A DNA stretch of 64,000 nt from Nocardia sp. (GCF_025465275.1 NZ_JAODNK010000142.1:1-64000); one strand, 5' to 3'; positions 1-9,423 are shown, numbered from the stretch's first letter. Made by a program: numbers and translations. Notes: generated by a model from the letters alone, not told the origin.

Positions 1-120
1 TCCGACCCCACCCTGCTCCCAACCCGCATCCTGCCACCGATGTCCGGAGTCGATGGCACCGGTGGCCGTTTCCACAATATCCGTGGCCGGGGGCGGATGG
101 GTCCGGTAGTCGCGATTCAT
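1..120 (-). CDS. Possible 5' end of a CDS running off the left edge
   Basis: An open frame on the minus strand starts at an ATG at 120 and stays open to the window edge, giving a polar N-terminus that begins MNRDYRTHPPP. It lies 17 bases downstream of the PBP stop on the same strand, so it could be the next gene of that operon. In M. tuberculosis ponA1 is followed by a membrane protein gene, but nothing in these 40 residues identifies a family. No good ribosome binding site is visible, so the call is tentative. Confidence 0.4.
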   Translation of the reverse strand, partial: MNRDYRTHPPPATDIVETATGAIDSGHRWQDAGWEQGGVG

Positions 121-137
121 GATCAACAACTCTGTGG

Positions 138-2351
138 CTAACCGGGAACGGGGATGCTGAGGCCGGGGAAGATCTCCACCTGCCGTGGCGCCGGGGCGGG
201 TGGAATCACCACCACCGGTTCCTGTTGCGGTCCCGGAGCCGGGTTGAGAATGTCGTAATTGCCATTGGCCGGCGGCGCGCCGGACAGCGGATTCGAATTC
301 GGGAATTGCTCGATCGGTGAGCCTCCCAGTGCGCCGTCCATGGTCTGCTTCCAGATGTCCGAGGGCAGGCCGGAGCCGTAGACGGCCGATCCGCGTGCGG
401 TGTGAATCGGTTGCGACTGTTCGGTTCCCACCCACACCGCGGTGGACAGCGAGGGGGTGAATCCGACCATCCAGGCGTCCTTGTTCTGCCCGGTGTCGCC
501 CAGCTGGGTGGTGCCGGTCTTGGCTGCCGACGGCCGCCCGGCCGCGAGATTGTGATTATTGGAGTAGGCGGCGATCGGCAGCATGGCCTGCGTCACGGTA
601 TCGGCCACCGCGGCCTGGATGCGCTGTTCGCTCTTCTGCGGATCGGCCCCGCGATCCAGCAGCACCCGGCCGTCGCCCGTCATCACCTTCTGCACGAAGT
701 AGGGCGCGCGGTACGCGCCGGACGCACCGATGGTGGCATACGCGGAGGCCATATCGATCGGCCGCACCGAATACGCGCCCAGCACGATGGCGGGCAGCGG
801 TGCTGCGCCGTCCTCGGACAGCGATTTACCGGCCACACCGGGAATCTGGTCGGGAATGCCGGCCTGATGTGCCGCATTGGCAATGGCTTTCGGGCCCTCG
901 AACAGACTTTGCGTGAGCCGGTAGAAGCTGGTGTTGAGCGAGCGCTTGAACGCCTCGCTGAGCGGGCAGGTGCCGCAGGATTCGCCGCCGACATTCTGGA
1001 TCTTCTCGCCGTTGACGGTGACCGGTGCGCTGTCGAGCGGGTAGGACATCGTGATGCCCTGCTGCAGCGCCGCCAGCACCGCGAAAGTCTTGAAGGCGGA
1101 ACCGGTTTGCAGCGGCGCCTGCGCGAAGTCCATGCCGATGCCGTCGGGTCCGCCGTAGTACGCGCGCACTGCGCCGGAACGCGGATCGACCGACACCACG
1201 GCGGTGCGCAGTTCGCCCGGCTGCCCGCCCATCACAGTGCCGACGGCATCGAGCGCGGCCTGCTGGGCGCGGGCATCGATGGTGGTGATGATCTGCAGCG
1301 CACCGGTATTGAGTTCCTGCTCGCTGATGCCGGAGGAGCGCAGTTCGCGCAGCACCTGGGTGCGGATGAGTCCCTCCGGGCCGCGCGGGATGCTGTCGTC
1401 GATTTGGGTGGCGGGCACGATGACGGGGAATTGGACTGCGGCGCGGTCGTTTTTGGTGAGTGCGCCCATTGTCACCATGCCGTCCAGCACGTAGGTCCAG
1501 CGGTTGCGCAGCTGATCCAGATGGGTTTCCGGATCCAGCAGCGACGGTGTGCGCACCACGGAGGCGAGCATCGCGCCCTCGGCGACGGTCAGCTCCGGTA
1601 CCGGCTTGCCGAAGTAGGCCTTGGCGGCGGCGGAGATGCCGTACGCGCCGCGGCCGTAGTAGATGGTGTTGAGGTACGCGGCGAGGATGTCGTCCTTGCT
1701 CCATTCGCGGGACATCTTCGCGGAGATGATGAGCTCGCGCATCTTGCGGCTCAGTGTCCGTTCGGAACTCAGGAAGGCGTTCTTCACATACTGCTGGGTA
1801 ATGGTGGACCCACCGCCGGCGTCCTCCTTGCCCAGCAGATTGTCCCGGGCGGCGCGGGCGAAGGCCGCGGTGGAGAAGCCGGGATTGCTGTAGAAGTTGC
1901 GATCCTCGGCCGAGAGCATGGCCAGGCGCACCGGTTCGGGGACGTCGGTGAGCGGTACCGGAATCCGATTGCCTTCCGGCGGAACGACCTTCGCGATGAC
2001 GCTGGTGCCGTCGGCGGCGAGGATGGTGGCGATCTGATTGGTCTGTACCGCTGCCGGATCGGGGATCTCGGCGCTCCAATAGGCGAGTCCGAGCAGCAGG
2101 GTGGGTAAGACGAAGAAGATCACGAACAGTGCGGTGATCACCTGCCGAATGCGTTGACCGCGCGTTCTGGGTGTGCGCGGCCGTGCCGGACGTGGTGCGG
2201 CCGTGGACTTTTCGGCTGGTTTCGGGCGCCGCCGCGGTTTGCTGCTTTGCCCGGTCTGCTTGGGGAGGGGGCTGGTCGGGAGCTCGTTCCACCCTGCCAG
2301 GGTGTCGTACGGCGCAGGTTGTTCACGGCGCCGCTTACGGGACGAGCTCAC
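138..2351 (-). CDS. ponA: Bifunctional penicillin-binding protein (transglycosylase/transpeptidase, PonA type)
   Basis: Class A PBP that polymerises lipid II and crosslinks peptidoglycan at the outer face of the membrane. A basic, proline-rich cytoplasmic N-terminus is followed by one membrane segment (about residues 71-92). The GT51 domain has the EDRNFY motif (catalytic Glu near 149) and GGSTITQQ. The transpeptidase domain has SAFK (Ser near 418), SLN (near 471) and KTGT (near 611). A Pro-rich tail follows, with no PASTA domain visible, which is closer to PonA1 than PonA2. I chose the GTG at 2351 because AAGGAG lies six bases upstream of it; the ATG at 2357 touches the same AAGGAG. The length of 737 aa is normal. 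A CxxC pair lies just before the SLN motif. Confidence 0.93.
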   Translation of the reverse strand: MSSSRKRRREQPAPYDTLAGWNELPTSPLPKQTGQSSKPRRRPKPAEKSTAAPRPARPRTPRTRGQRIRQVITALFVIFFVLPTLLLGLAYWSAEIPDPAAVQTNQIATILAADGTSVIAKVVPPEGNRIPVPLTDVPEPVRLAMLSAEDRNFYSNPGFSTAAFARAARDNLLGKEDAGGGSTITQQYVKNAFLSSERTLSRKMRELIISAKMSREWSKDDILAAYLNTIYYGRGAYGISAAAKAYFGKPVPELTVAEGAMLASVVRTPSLLDPETHLDQLRNRWTYVLDGMVTMGALTKNDRAAVQFPVIVPATQIDDSIPRGPEGLIRTQVLRELRSSGISEQELNTGALQIITTIDARAQQAALDAVGTVMGGQPGELRTAVVSVDPRSGAVRAYYGGPDGIGMDFAQAPLQTGSAFKTFAVLAALQQGITMSYPLDSAPVTVNGEKIQNVGGESCGTCPLSEAFKRSLNTSFYRLTQSLFEGPKAIANAAHQAGIPDQIPGVAGKSLSEDGAAPLPAIVLGAYSVRPIDMASAYATIGASGAYRAPYFVQKVMTGDGRVLLDRGADPQKSEQRIQAAVADTVTQAMLPIAAYSNNHNLAAGRPSAAKTGTTQLGDTGQNKDAWMVGFTPSLSTAVWVGTEQSQPIHTARGSAVYGSGLPSDIWKQTMDGALGGSPIEQFPNSNPLSGAPPANGNYDILNPAPGPQQEPVVVIPPAPAPRQVEIFPGLSIPVPG

Positions 2352-2466
2352 GAGCATCTCCTTCCGGAGCGTCGACAAAGCTTGCGTACTTCAGCGCCGC
2401 AGACGCGGCGCGACCCATGCTAATGGACGCATGGGCCGCGCTCTGTCATTCCGGGTGTACGCGGGA

Positions 2467-3366
2467 TCAGCTCTTGACGCCGCCTGCGGTGAGACCGGAG
2501 ATGATGCGGCGCTGGAACAGCAGCACCATGATCACCAGCGGAATCGAGACGATGGTGCCCGCGGCCATGATCGCCGCGTAGGGCTGGACCAGCGGATCGT
2601 TGCCGGAGAATCGGGCGACGGCGACGGTCACCGGTTCGGTCTTGTCGCTGGAGAGCAGGCTCGCCAGCAGGTATTCGTTGACTGCCGCGATGAAAGCCAG
2701 AATCGCCGTGGTGAATACGGCGGGCGCGGCCAGCGGCAGCATGACCAGCCGGAAGGCCTGGAAGCGCGAGGCGCCGTCGATGCGCGCGGCTTCCTCCAGC
2801 TCCCAGGGCAGTTCGGTGAAGAACGATGCCAGGATGTAGACGGTCATGGGCAGCACGAACGAGATGTTCGGGATGATCATGGCCTGGTAGTGGCCGATCC
2901 AGCCGAGATCGGTGAACAGCTGGAACAACGGCGTCACCAGCACCACGACCGGGAACATGGAGGCGCTCAGAATGAGCCCGGAGACCACGTACTTGCCGCG
3001 GAAGGTGAGTCGCGCCAGCGCGTAAGCGGCCATGACGCCGATGAGCAATGCGACAGCCGTGGTGATCGAGCCGATGACAACGCTGTTGACCAGTGCGCGC
3101 CCGAAGTTGTTGCCGCGGTCGGTGTCGAAGGCATTGCGGAAGTTCTGAAAGGTGACGTGTGTCGGCCACGGCGTGTTGTCGAAGGTGTAGACCGGATCGC
3201 GCAGCGCGGTGACGACCATCCAGTAGAACGGTCCCAGGCCCCAGACCAGGACGATGAGTGCGCCCAGGTAGACGCGGCCGGAGGCGAGTCGTTTGGTCCA
3301 CGGAACTGCTTGCCCGGCAGGGGCTTTCGGCTTCGACACGGTCTCGGTCGCCAGATCGGTGCTCAT
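2467..3366 (-). CDS. Carbohydrate ABC transporter permease, MalG/SugB type
   Basis: Inner-membrane permease of a CUT1-type sugar importer, 299 aa with about six membrane segments. The EAA loop that contacts the ATPase is visible as EEAARIDGASRFQAF. Its ATG at 3366 overlaps the stop of the upstream permease by one base (TGATG), indicating translational coupling. Together with the MalF-type permease and the binding lipoprotein it forms an importer operon. The arrangement and binding-protein similarity suggest a trehalose or alpha-glucoside system like LpqY-SugABC. The stretch between this gene and ponA (2352-2466) holds no gene. Confidence 0.9.
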   Translation of the reverse strand: MSTDLATETVSKPKAPAGQAVPWTKRLASGRVYLGALIVLVWGLGPFYWMVVTALRDPVYTFDNTPWPTHVTFQNFRNAFDTDRGNNFGRALVNSVVIGSITTAVALLIGVMAAYALARLTFRGKYVVSGLILSASMFPVVVLVTPLFQLFTDLGWIGHYQAMIIPNISFVLPMTVYILASFFTELPWELEEAARIDGASRFQAFRLVMLPLAAPAVFTTAILAFIAAVNEYLLASLLSSDKTEPVTVAVARFSGNDPLVQPYAAIMAAGTIVSIPLVIMVLLFQRRIISGLTAGGVKS

Positions 3367-4397
3367 CAGTGCGCCTCCCGCTGTTCTTCCTGGGTGCGAA
3401 CCGCATTGGCGCCCAATACCTTCACCAGCAGGAACGCGACGGCGAAGATGAGCAGGAAGGTGATGATGGACAGTGCCGACGCGCTGTTGGGGCCCTGGCG
3501 CACCTGATCCACCACCAGCATGGAGATGGTGCGGGTGTGCGGGCTGTTCTGCGTCATGATGGCCGGCAGGTCGTACAGGCGCAGCGCGTCCATGGTGCGG
3601 AACAGGATTGCCACCATGAGCGCCGGTTTCAGCAGCGGCAGCGTGATATTGGTGAAGCGCTGCCAGGCCGAGGCGCCGTCCACGCGGGCGGCCTCGTACA
3701 CATCGCCCGGAATGACCTGCAGGCCCGCCAGAATCAGCAGCGCCATGAACGGGGTGGTCTTCCACACGTCGGCGGCAATGACCGCGAAACGCGAGGGCCA
3801 CTCGGCGGCGGTCCACAGGATGTGGGTGCCGAGTACCCGGTTCACCACGCCGTCGTACTGGAACATGAACTCCCACAGCCGCGCGGTGACGGCGGTGGGG
3901 ATGGCCCACGGGATGAGCACGGCGGCGCGCAGCAGGGCGCGGCCCTTGAACGTCTTGCCCATGATGACGGCCATGCCGAGCCCGATGCTGGCCTCGAGCG
4001 TCACCGTGACCACGGTGAACAGCAGGGTGATGGCGATGGCCGTCCAGAACGACGCGCCGAGATTGCCGGTGGGGCAGTCGACCGTCTGGCCGAGCGAATC
4101 GGTGCACTGCTGCAATATCCAGTGCGTGTAGTTGTCGAACCCGGCGCTGCCGCCCTCGGTGAACATGCCGGTGGACTTGTCGAGGCCCTGGTCCTTCTGG
4201 AAGGACATCCACACGGCGCGGCTGACCGGATAGCCGATGACGACGGCCAGTGCCAGCAGCACCGGGCTGACGAACAGCCACGCCTTCGCCGACCCGCCCA
4301 GGGCGGATCGGCGTTTCGGTTGCGGCGGTGCGGATTTCATGGTCTTGCCAGGCAGGTCGGGCGTCGCGACATCGGTCGCTCCCGAAGGACGTGACAC
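3366..4397 (-). CDS. Carbohydrate ABC transporter permease, MalF/SugA type
   Basis: 343 aa integral membrane subunit of the sugar importer, with an EAA loop (YEAARVDGASAWQRF) and a long periplasmic stretch after the first membrane segment, as in MalF-type subunits. The GTG start at 4397 has AGGAG nine bases upstream. It lies 48 bases after the binding-protein gene and overlaps the start of the second permease by one base, so the three genes read as one operon. Substrate is inferred only from the operon partner. Confidence 0.9.
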   Translation of the reverse strand: MSRPSGATDVATPDLPGKTMKSAPPQPKRRSALGGSAKAWLFVSPVLLALAVVIGYPVSRAVWMSFQKDQGLDKSTGMFTEGGSAGFDNYTHWILQQCTDSLGQTVDCPTGNLGASFWTAIAITLLFTVVTVTLEASIGLGMAVIMGKTFKGRALLRAAVLIPWAIPTAVTARLWEFMFQYDGVVNRVLGTHILWTAAEWPSRFAVIAADVWKTTPFMALLILAGLQVIPGDVYEAARVDGASAWQRFTNITLPLLKPALMVAILFRTMDALRLYDLPAIMTQNSPHTRTISMLVVDQVRQGPNSASALSIITFLLIFAVAFLLVKVLGANAVRTQEEQREAH

Positions 4398-4445
4398 CGT
4401 TTTCTTCTCCTACGGGACTCGAGCGTTATCCGCACTGCGTCGAGA

Positions 4446-5747
4446 CTACGAACCGGCGGTCTCGATGCCCTTCTGCATTCCGACAATGGCGTCGTCTACG
4501 GATTTGGTGCCGGTCAGAGCAGCATATGCGTTGTCCTGGATGGCCTTCGACACCGCCGGGTAGAACGGGGTGACCGGACGCGGCACGGCCGAGGCGATGG
4601 AATCCTTCAGCGCGGGCAGGTACGGCATCTTGGCGATGAGGGCCGGATCGTCGTAGACCGAGGCCCGGACGGACGGCAGCGCACCCTGGGCGATGATGTG
4701 CTGAGCGTCCTCGCTGATCAGGTAGCGCAGGAAATCCAGTGCGGTGGCCTTGTTCTTGGAGAAGGCGCTGATGCCCGCGTTGTAGCCACCGAGGGTGGAG
4801 GCGCCGATACCGTCCTTGCCGGGCAGCGGGGCGACCGCGAACTTGTCCTTCACCGCGGAGGCGTCCGAGCCCGCGTCACCGAAGCTGGAGGGCCAGCCGC
4901 GCATGAACATGAGCTTGCCGCTGACGAAGGCGTTCTGGCTCTCCGGCTCCTTGAAGGAAATCGCTTCCTTCGGGATGTCGCCGTTCTTGTAGGCGTCGAC
5001 CAGCACCTGCAGGCCGGCGCGCGCCTGCGGGCTGTTCACGGTGGGGGACTTGCCGTCCGGGCCGACGAAGCTGCCGCCGAAGGCATTGATGAGTTCGGCG
5101 GTGTTCACCGTCAGACCCTCGTAGGGCGCGAACTGACCGGCGTAGCAGCCGATTCCGGCGTCCTTGGCCTTCGGGCACGAGGCCAGCAGTTCGGTCCAGG
5201 TCTTGGGCGGCTCGGGAACCAGATCCTTGCGGTAGAACAGCAGGCCACCATTGGTATTGCGCGGCGCGGCGTACAGGGTGCCGTTGTAGGTGGCACTGGC
5301 CACCGGCGGCGACAGCAGGGTGGAGGTGTCGATCGCGAAGGAGTCCTTCAACGGCTGGATCCAGCCCTTGGCGGCGAACTCCGCGGTCCACGGCACGTCG
5401 AGCGCGACCACGTCGTAGTCGGACTGCTTGGCGCGCATGTGCTGCACCAGGTCGTCGTACTGCTGGGAAGCGTCGTTCGACTGCTCCTTGAACGTCACCT
5501 TCTCGTCCGGGTGCGAGCTGTTCCACCGGTCGATGAGCTGCTTGACCGCACCGGTTTCGGTGGTGTCCTTGCCCTCGACATAGGTGATCGGGCCACGCCC
5601 GGTGAGGTTCTGCGAGGTGGCGTTGCTGCTCGAGTCACTCGAGCAACCCGCGGCGAATGTCGCGGTGAGCAGCGCAGCGGAGGTGATAGCCACCGCAGCG
5701 CGCGGAATCAGCGACGATCGTAGGGACGACACCTTCTTCAAAACCAT
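4446..5747 (-). CDS. Sugar ABC transporter substrate-binding lipoprotein (LpqY-like)
   Basis: 433 aa extracellular binding lipoprotein. The ATG at 5747 has GGAG eight bases upstream and gives a short basic N-terminus, a hydrophobic segment and the lipobox AAGC. The mature part is a family 1 solute-binding protein. A stretch reading VALDVPWTAEFAAKGW and a C-terminal SVRASVYDDP resemble mycobacterial LpqY, the trehalose-binding protein, so trehalose or another alpha-glucoside is a reasonable but unproven substrate. It is first in the importer operon. A dispersed repeat lies about 100 bases upstream. Confidence 0.87.
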   Translation of the reverse strand: MVLKKVSSLRSSLIPRAAVAITSAALLTATFAAGCSSDSSSNATSQNLTGRGPITYVEGKDTTETGAVKQLIDRWNSSHPDEKVTFKEQSNDASQQYDDLVQHMRAKQSDYDVVALDVPWTAEFAAKGWIQPLKDSFAIDTSTLLSPPVASATYNGTLYAAPRNTNGGLLFYRKDLVPEPPKTWTELLASCPKAKDAGIGCYAGQFAPYEGLTVNTAELINAFGGSFVGPDGKSPTVNSPQARAGLQVLVDAYKNGDIPKEAISFKEPESQNAFVSGKLMFMRGWPSSFGDAGSDASAVKDKFAVAPLPGKDGIGASTLGGYNAGISAFSKNKATALDFLRYLISEDAQHIIAQGALPSVRASVYDDPALIAKMPYLPALKDSIASAVPRPVTPFYPAVSKAIQDNAYAALTGTKSVDDAIVGMQKGIETAGS

Positions 5748-5846
5748 CTTTGATACTCCAGGGTCGAGACGTGAGCGGCGGCACACTCAGCCGGTTGCAC
5801 AAGGGAAGATACATGGTTGCGCTAACGTTCGTCGGAGCTACCTCGT

Positions 5847-5984
5847 GGTTCGTGGCCCGTCTCGGTCTGGACTGCGGCTCCATAGACCTGCGCCTTGGAG
5901 CGGGGGAGCGAAGCGGAGGAGCGGAGGAGGGAAGACCGAGACTCCCAGGGCCACGAACCCGCCGGAGCGAAGCGGAGGCAAATT
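5847..5984 (+). repeat. Dispersed structured repeat, copy A
   Basis: Long imperfect hairpin. The outer arms are GGTTCGTGGCCC (5847-5858) and GGGCCACGAACC (5948-5959); the next arms are GTCTCGGTCT (5859-5868) and AGACCGAGAC (5933-5942). The middle carries a GGCTCC..GGAGC hairpin and a purine-rich GGAGCGAAGCGGAGG tract. The conserved tail GCGGAGGCAAATT runs directly into the start of the DUF2786 gene. Other copies lie at 14456, 22313, 25494, 38461 and 40602. Confidence 0.88.
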
Positions 5985-6810
5985 GGGTACAGACAAACTA
6001 CTGACACGTATCGGTGGATTGCTGCGCCAAGCCGAATCCACCGACAACGAGCACGAGGCCGAGGCGTTTCTCGCTGCCGCGCAGAAGCTCGCGACCAGGT
6101 CTTCGGTCGATCTGGCGGTGGCGCGCGCGCATATCGCGGGCCGGGAGCGGCGGCCGACGCCGATCCAGCGGGTGGTGCCGATCGGCGAGCCCGGCAAGAA
6201 GGGGCTGCGCACCTACGTGCAATTGTTCGTGGCCATCGCGGCCGCCAATGATGTGCGCTGTGATGTGGCGCGGTCCTCGACGACGGTCTACGCCTACGGT
6301 TTCGACACCGATATCGACACCTGCGAGGCGCTCTACAGCAGCCTGCTGGTGCAGATGGTGCGGGCGTCGGATCAGTACATCAAATCGGGGGCCTACCGGA
6401 CCGCGACCACCGAGAAGGTGGTCGCCGAAACCCGGTGGGGCCGTACCGTGCAGCGCCGGGTGCAGGCGCCGGTAGCCGCAGTGACCGCGCGCCTGAATTT
6501 CCAGATGGCCTTCGCCGCGCGCATCGGACGCCGGCTGGGCGAGGTCAAGACCGAGGTGGAGGCCGAGGCGGTGCGCACCGAAACCGTTTCCACCGGAACA
6601 GCATTGGCGTTGCGCAACAAGGAGCTGGAGCTCACCGACTTCTACACCAGCACCTCCGAGGCGCGCGGCACCTGGCGCGGGCCGCAGGCGTCGGCGGGCT
6701 ATTCGGCGGCCGCGCGCCGGGCCGGAGACCGCGCGGGCAAGGCGGCACGTTTGGGCACGGCCCCCGAATTGGACGGCGCTCGCGGGCAATTGCCGCGCGG
6801 CGGACAGTGA
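5983..6810 (+). CDS. DUF2786 domain-containing protein
   Basis: 275 aa soluble protein with an N-terminal DUF2786 region (LLTRIGGLLRQAES, then EAEAFLAAAQKLA), the rest helical and polar. Function unknown. The best start is a TTG at 5983, preceded by GGAGG that belongs to the tail of the dispersed repeat; no better start follows with a ribosome binding site, though one further inside is possible. The next gene on the strand is a metallohydrolase, a pairing I recall from other mycolate actinobacteria. The C-terminal 60 residues are rich in Ala, Gly and Arg. Confidence 0.78.
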   Translation: MGTDKLLTRIGGLLRQAESTDNEHEAEAFLAAAQKLATRSSVDLAVARAHIAGRERRPTPIQRVVPIGEPGKKGLRTYVQLFVAIAAANDVRCDVARSSTTVYAYGFDTDIDTCEALYSSLLVQMVRASDQYIKSGAYRTATTEKVVAETRWGRTVQRRVQAPVAAVTARLNFQMAFAARIGRRLGEVKTEVEAEAVRTETVSTGTALALRNKELELTDFYTSTSEARGTWRGPQASAGYSAAARRAGDRAGKAARLGTAPELDGARGQLPRGGQ

Positions 6811-6861
6811 GCCATCACCCGGTGGCAGGCAACCATCGGCTGGCCGGAAACGGGCGCGGCG

Positions 6862-7368
6862 GTGCGTGATTCGCAACGGGCTCAGGTGTACGACGCGGAA
6901 ATGCTGGTACGCGGAGTATTCGAGCGCGCCGACGAATTCGGGGCGCGCACGGTGGAGGTACTCGGTTCACAGGTGACGCTGCCGATCGAGCGAAAGTTCG
7001 CCTCGGTGGAATCGGTGCAGAGTTATGTGGATCGGGTGCTCGCATTGAATTGGGTACGCGCCCAATGGGAACGGTCGGAAACCCCGATTCTGGTGCGCGC
7101 CCGGGCCGGTGCGAAGGCGGCCCACTACGAGGCCGAAGGAGCTGTTCTCGCTGTTCCGCTGCATGTGCACGGCCGCGCGTGGGCGCTGCGGGAATTGGTG
7201 ATCCTGCACGAATTGGCGCATCACCTGGACCCCGATCACGCCGGAACCGCGGCGCACGGACCGGAATTCTGCGGCCGCTATGTGGAATTGGCGGAGGGCG
7301 TCATAGGGCCGGAAGCCGCGCTTCTCCTGCGCACCACCATGTACTCCTGTGGCGTCCGAATTACCTGA
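6862..7368 (+). CDS. Putative metallohydrolase (TIGR04338 type)
   Basis: 168 aa protein with a zincin-type HELAHH motif near residue 116, followed by HGPEF, as in the SprT/TIGR04338 group of putative metal-dependent hydrolases. No signal peptide or membrane segment is seen, so it should be cytoplasmic. It starts with GTG 52 bases after the DUF2786 gene and is probably cotranscribed with it. Substrate unknown. Confidence 0.8.
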   Translation: MRDSQRAQVYDAEMLVRGVFERADEFGARTVEVLGSQVTLPIERKFASVESVQSYVDRVLALNWVRAQWERSETPILVRARAGAKAAHYEAEGAVLAVPLHVHGRAWALRELVILHELAHHLDPDHAGTAAHGPEFCGRYVELAEGVIGPEAALLLRTTMYSCGVRIT

Positions 7369-7386
7369 CCCGCACCATTGCCCGCC

Positions 7387-8370
7387 CTATTCCAGGTGGC
7401 GGCGAACACGAGTGAGGCGGCTGTGCCACCAGGCGGTCCTTTCCGGGTCCGGGTGCCGGTAGCGCTTCAGCAATTCGAGGCTGGGGGTCGGCGGGGTGGC
7501 CGGGACCGCGAGGTAGCCGTCCACCGGGCGCAGGGACTCTGGGACCAGATCTCCGGTGAAGAGGGAGAGGGTGTCCAGACCGCACGCGAAGTCGAGTTCT
7601 GGAAGTGTTGCGGCCAGGGCGATCTGGGCGGAGAGGCCAACGCTGGTCTCCAGTGCCGAGGAGACGATGCAGGGCAATCCGGCAGCTTCGGCGACCTGCA
7701 GTGCCCGCCGGACTCCGCCCAGCGGTGTGCATTTCAACACCGCGACATCCGCCGCGCCCGCCACCGCGACCCGCATCGGATCCTCCGCGCGCCGAATGGA
7801 TTCGTCAGCGGCAATACGCACATCCACCCGCCGGCGCACGGCAGCCAGCTCCTCGATGGTGCGGCACGGCTGCTCGACGTATTCCAAACCCCCTGCGGCC
7901 CGGTCGATCTGCTTGATGTGCTCGACCGCCGTTTCCACATCCCACAGCCCATTGGCGTCGACCCGCACCGCCCCGCCGGGCCCCAGCGCCTCCCGAGTAG
8001 CCGCCACCCTGTCGAGATCCTCCGCCAGCGACCCCGGATGATCGGCAACCTTCACCTTCGCGGTCCGGCACCCCGACGCGGCAACGATCTCCCGAGCCCG
8101 CTCCGGTCCAACGGCCGGAACAATGCAGTTCACCGGCACCCGATCCCGCACCGGCTCAGGCCACCCGATGGTCACCTGCTCCACCGCCGTAGCAAGCCAG
8201 GCAGCCGCCTCCCGATCGTCGTACTCGGGAAACGCACAGAACTCCCCCCACCCGAGCGGCCCGGGTATCAACATCCCTTCACGAACCGTGATCCCGCGAA
8301 ACCGAGTCCGCATCGGAATCGCATAGACGATCGCAGCATCGAAGTCCGGGGCACCAGCGCTCTCGTTCAT
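7387..8370 (-). CDS. menC: o-Succinylbenzoate synthase
   Basis: Enolase-superfamily enzyme that dehydrates SHCHC to o-succinylbenzoate in menaquinone synthesis, in the cytoplasm. The 327 aa length matches the actinobacterial form. The expected Lys-x-Lys (AKVKVAD), metal ligands (RVDANG, YVEQP, AADES) and the second catalytic Lys (VLKCTP) are all present in order. It is convergent with the metallohydrolase, with an 18-base gap, and no other men gene is in the window. Confidence 0.93.
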   Translation of the reverse strand: MNESAGAPDFDAAIVYAIPMRTRFRGITVREGMLIPGPLGWGEFCAFPEYDDREAAAWLATAVEQVTIGWPEPVRDRVPVNCIVPAVGPERAREIVAASGCRTAKVKVADHPGSLAEDLDRVAATREALGPGGAVRVDANGLWDVETAVEHIKQIDRAAGGLEYVEQPCRTIEELAAVRRRVDVRIAADESIRRAEDPMRVAVAGAADVAVLKCTPLGGVRRALQVAEAAGLPCIVSSALETSVGLSAQIALAATLPELDFACGLDTLSLFTGDLVPESLRPVDGYLAVPATPPTPSLELLKRYRHPDPERTAWWHSRLTRVRRHLE

Positions 8371-8565
8371 TAACCGAGCACCCTACTCAGCGGACGTACG
8401 GGCCGGGCCGCAGCCCGGTACCGGTACCGAAAACTGTTTCGGCCCAACCGATGGACGCGCACACTGGGCATAGCCGAACGCGGAGCTCGCGGGAATCGGA
8501 GTGGCGGTGGGCGCGCGACACGGTGAGAATGCCGGGAGAAGACGATCGACCGGGGGAGCCCAAAT

Positions 8566-9399
8566 ATGTATCCGCCCAATGAACCGCGACGGCCAGGGGC
8601 GGATGGCCCTCGCCCGAATCCCGCCCGCCCGCCGACGCCGACGCCGCCGCCGGGACCGGGTGGTCCGGTGCCGCAACGGAATCCAGGCGCGCCCGGACGT
8701 CAGCAGCCCCCGCTCGGTCCGGGACGCCCGCAGGGACCGGGCGGTGCGGGGCAGCCGCGGGGGCCGGGAGAGCCGGTGCCGCAGCGGAATCCGGGCGGGG
8801 CGGTCCGGCCGCCGAGTCCCGGAAGTTCCCGGGGTGCAGGTGGGCCAGGCGGTTCGGTGCCACCGCAGGGGCCAGGCGGCCACATTCCTCCGCAGGAGCC
8901 GGGCCGCGCGGTGCCGCCATCTGGGGCGGATGCGGCCGAAACGGTGAAGCACAACCTGCCACCTGGTGATTCCGGCGTGAACTCGGTGGTGGCGCCGGGG
9001 CCGAATCCATTGGTGGCAAAGGAGACTCGGGTGGGGCGGGGCCTGGTCGGGCGCACGGACGTACTGCTGGCGGCGGTGCTGTTCGTGGTGGATATCGGTA
9101 TTGCGGCGCTGTTTGCCTATGACCTTTTCGGTAAGGCATTCGGGCTGATTCATAACCGGTGCACTGCGAAGAAGGATTTCTCGGTGCAGTGCGAGGCGAT
9201 TCGGCCTGCCGGATCTGCCCTGTGGGGCTTGCTGATTGCGGGCGGTGGCATGTCGCTGGCCCTGGGTGCGGCGCTGGTGCTGGCCGCGGTCGCGGCCATG
9301 ACGGGGCGGCGGGCCTGGTGGTGGACTGCGGCGGCGCTGCCGGTGATCGCGGTGTGCGGGGCGATCGGACATGTTCTGGTCGGCAACGCCGTCGGGTGA
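8566..9399 (+). CDS. Proline/glycine-rich membrane protein, function unknown
   Basis: 277 aa. The first half (about 150 residues) is low-complexity Pro/Gly/Gln/Arg sequence with near-repeats of the type PGGPVPQRNPG; the second half has three predicted membrane segments (near residues 165-185, 220-245 and 255-275). GGGGGAG lies seven bases before the ATG. The layout resembles actinobacterial proteins with a disordered cytoplasmic arm anchored in the membrane. I do not recognise a characterised family. Confidence 0.72.
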   Translation: MYPPNEPRRPGADGPRPNPARPPTPTPPPGPGGPVPQRNPGAPGRQQPPLGPGRPQGPGGAGQPRGPGEPVPQRNPGGAVRPPSPGSSRGAGGPGGSVPPQGPGGHIPPQEPGRAVPPSGADAAETVKHNLPPGDSGVNSVVAPGPNPLVAKETRVGRGLVGRTDVLLAAVLFVVDIGIAALFAYDLFGKAFGLIHNRCTAKKDFSVQCEAIRPAGSALWGLLIAGGGMSLALGAALVLAAVAAMTGRRAWWWTAAALPVIAVCGAIGHVLVGNAVG

Positions 9400-9423
9400 C
9401 GCGCGGGCGCGCATGCTGGAGGG

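Noticed and set aside
402..2108. Long open frame of 568 codons antisense to ponA, and many similar long antisense frames elsewhere
   Set aside because: High-GC codon use opens antisense frames. They have no recognisable domains, no ribosome binding sites and Arg/Gly/His-rich composition, and they mirror clear genes.
2467..4281. 604-codon frame that appears to fuse both sugar permeases
   Set aside because: The upstream half is a shifted frame of the MalF-type gene; the real permease begins at the ATG at 3366.
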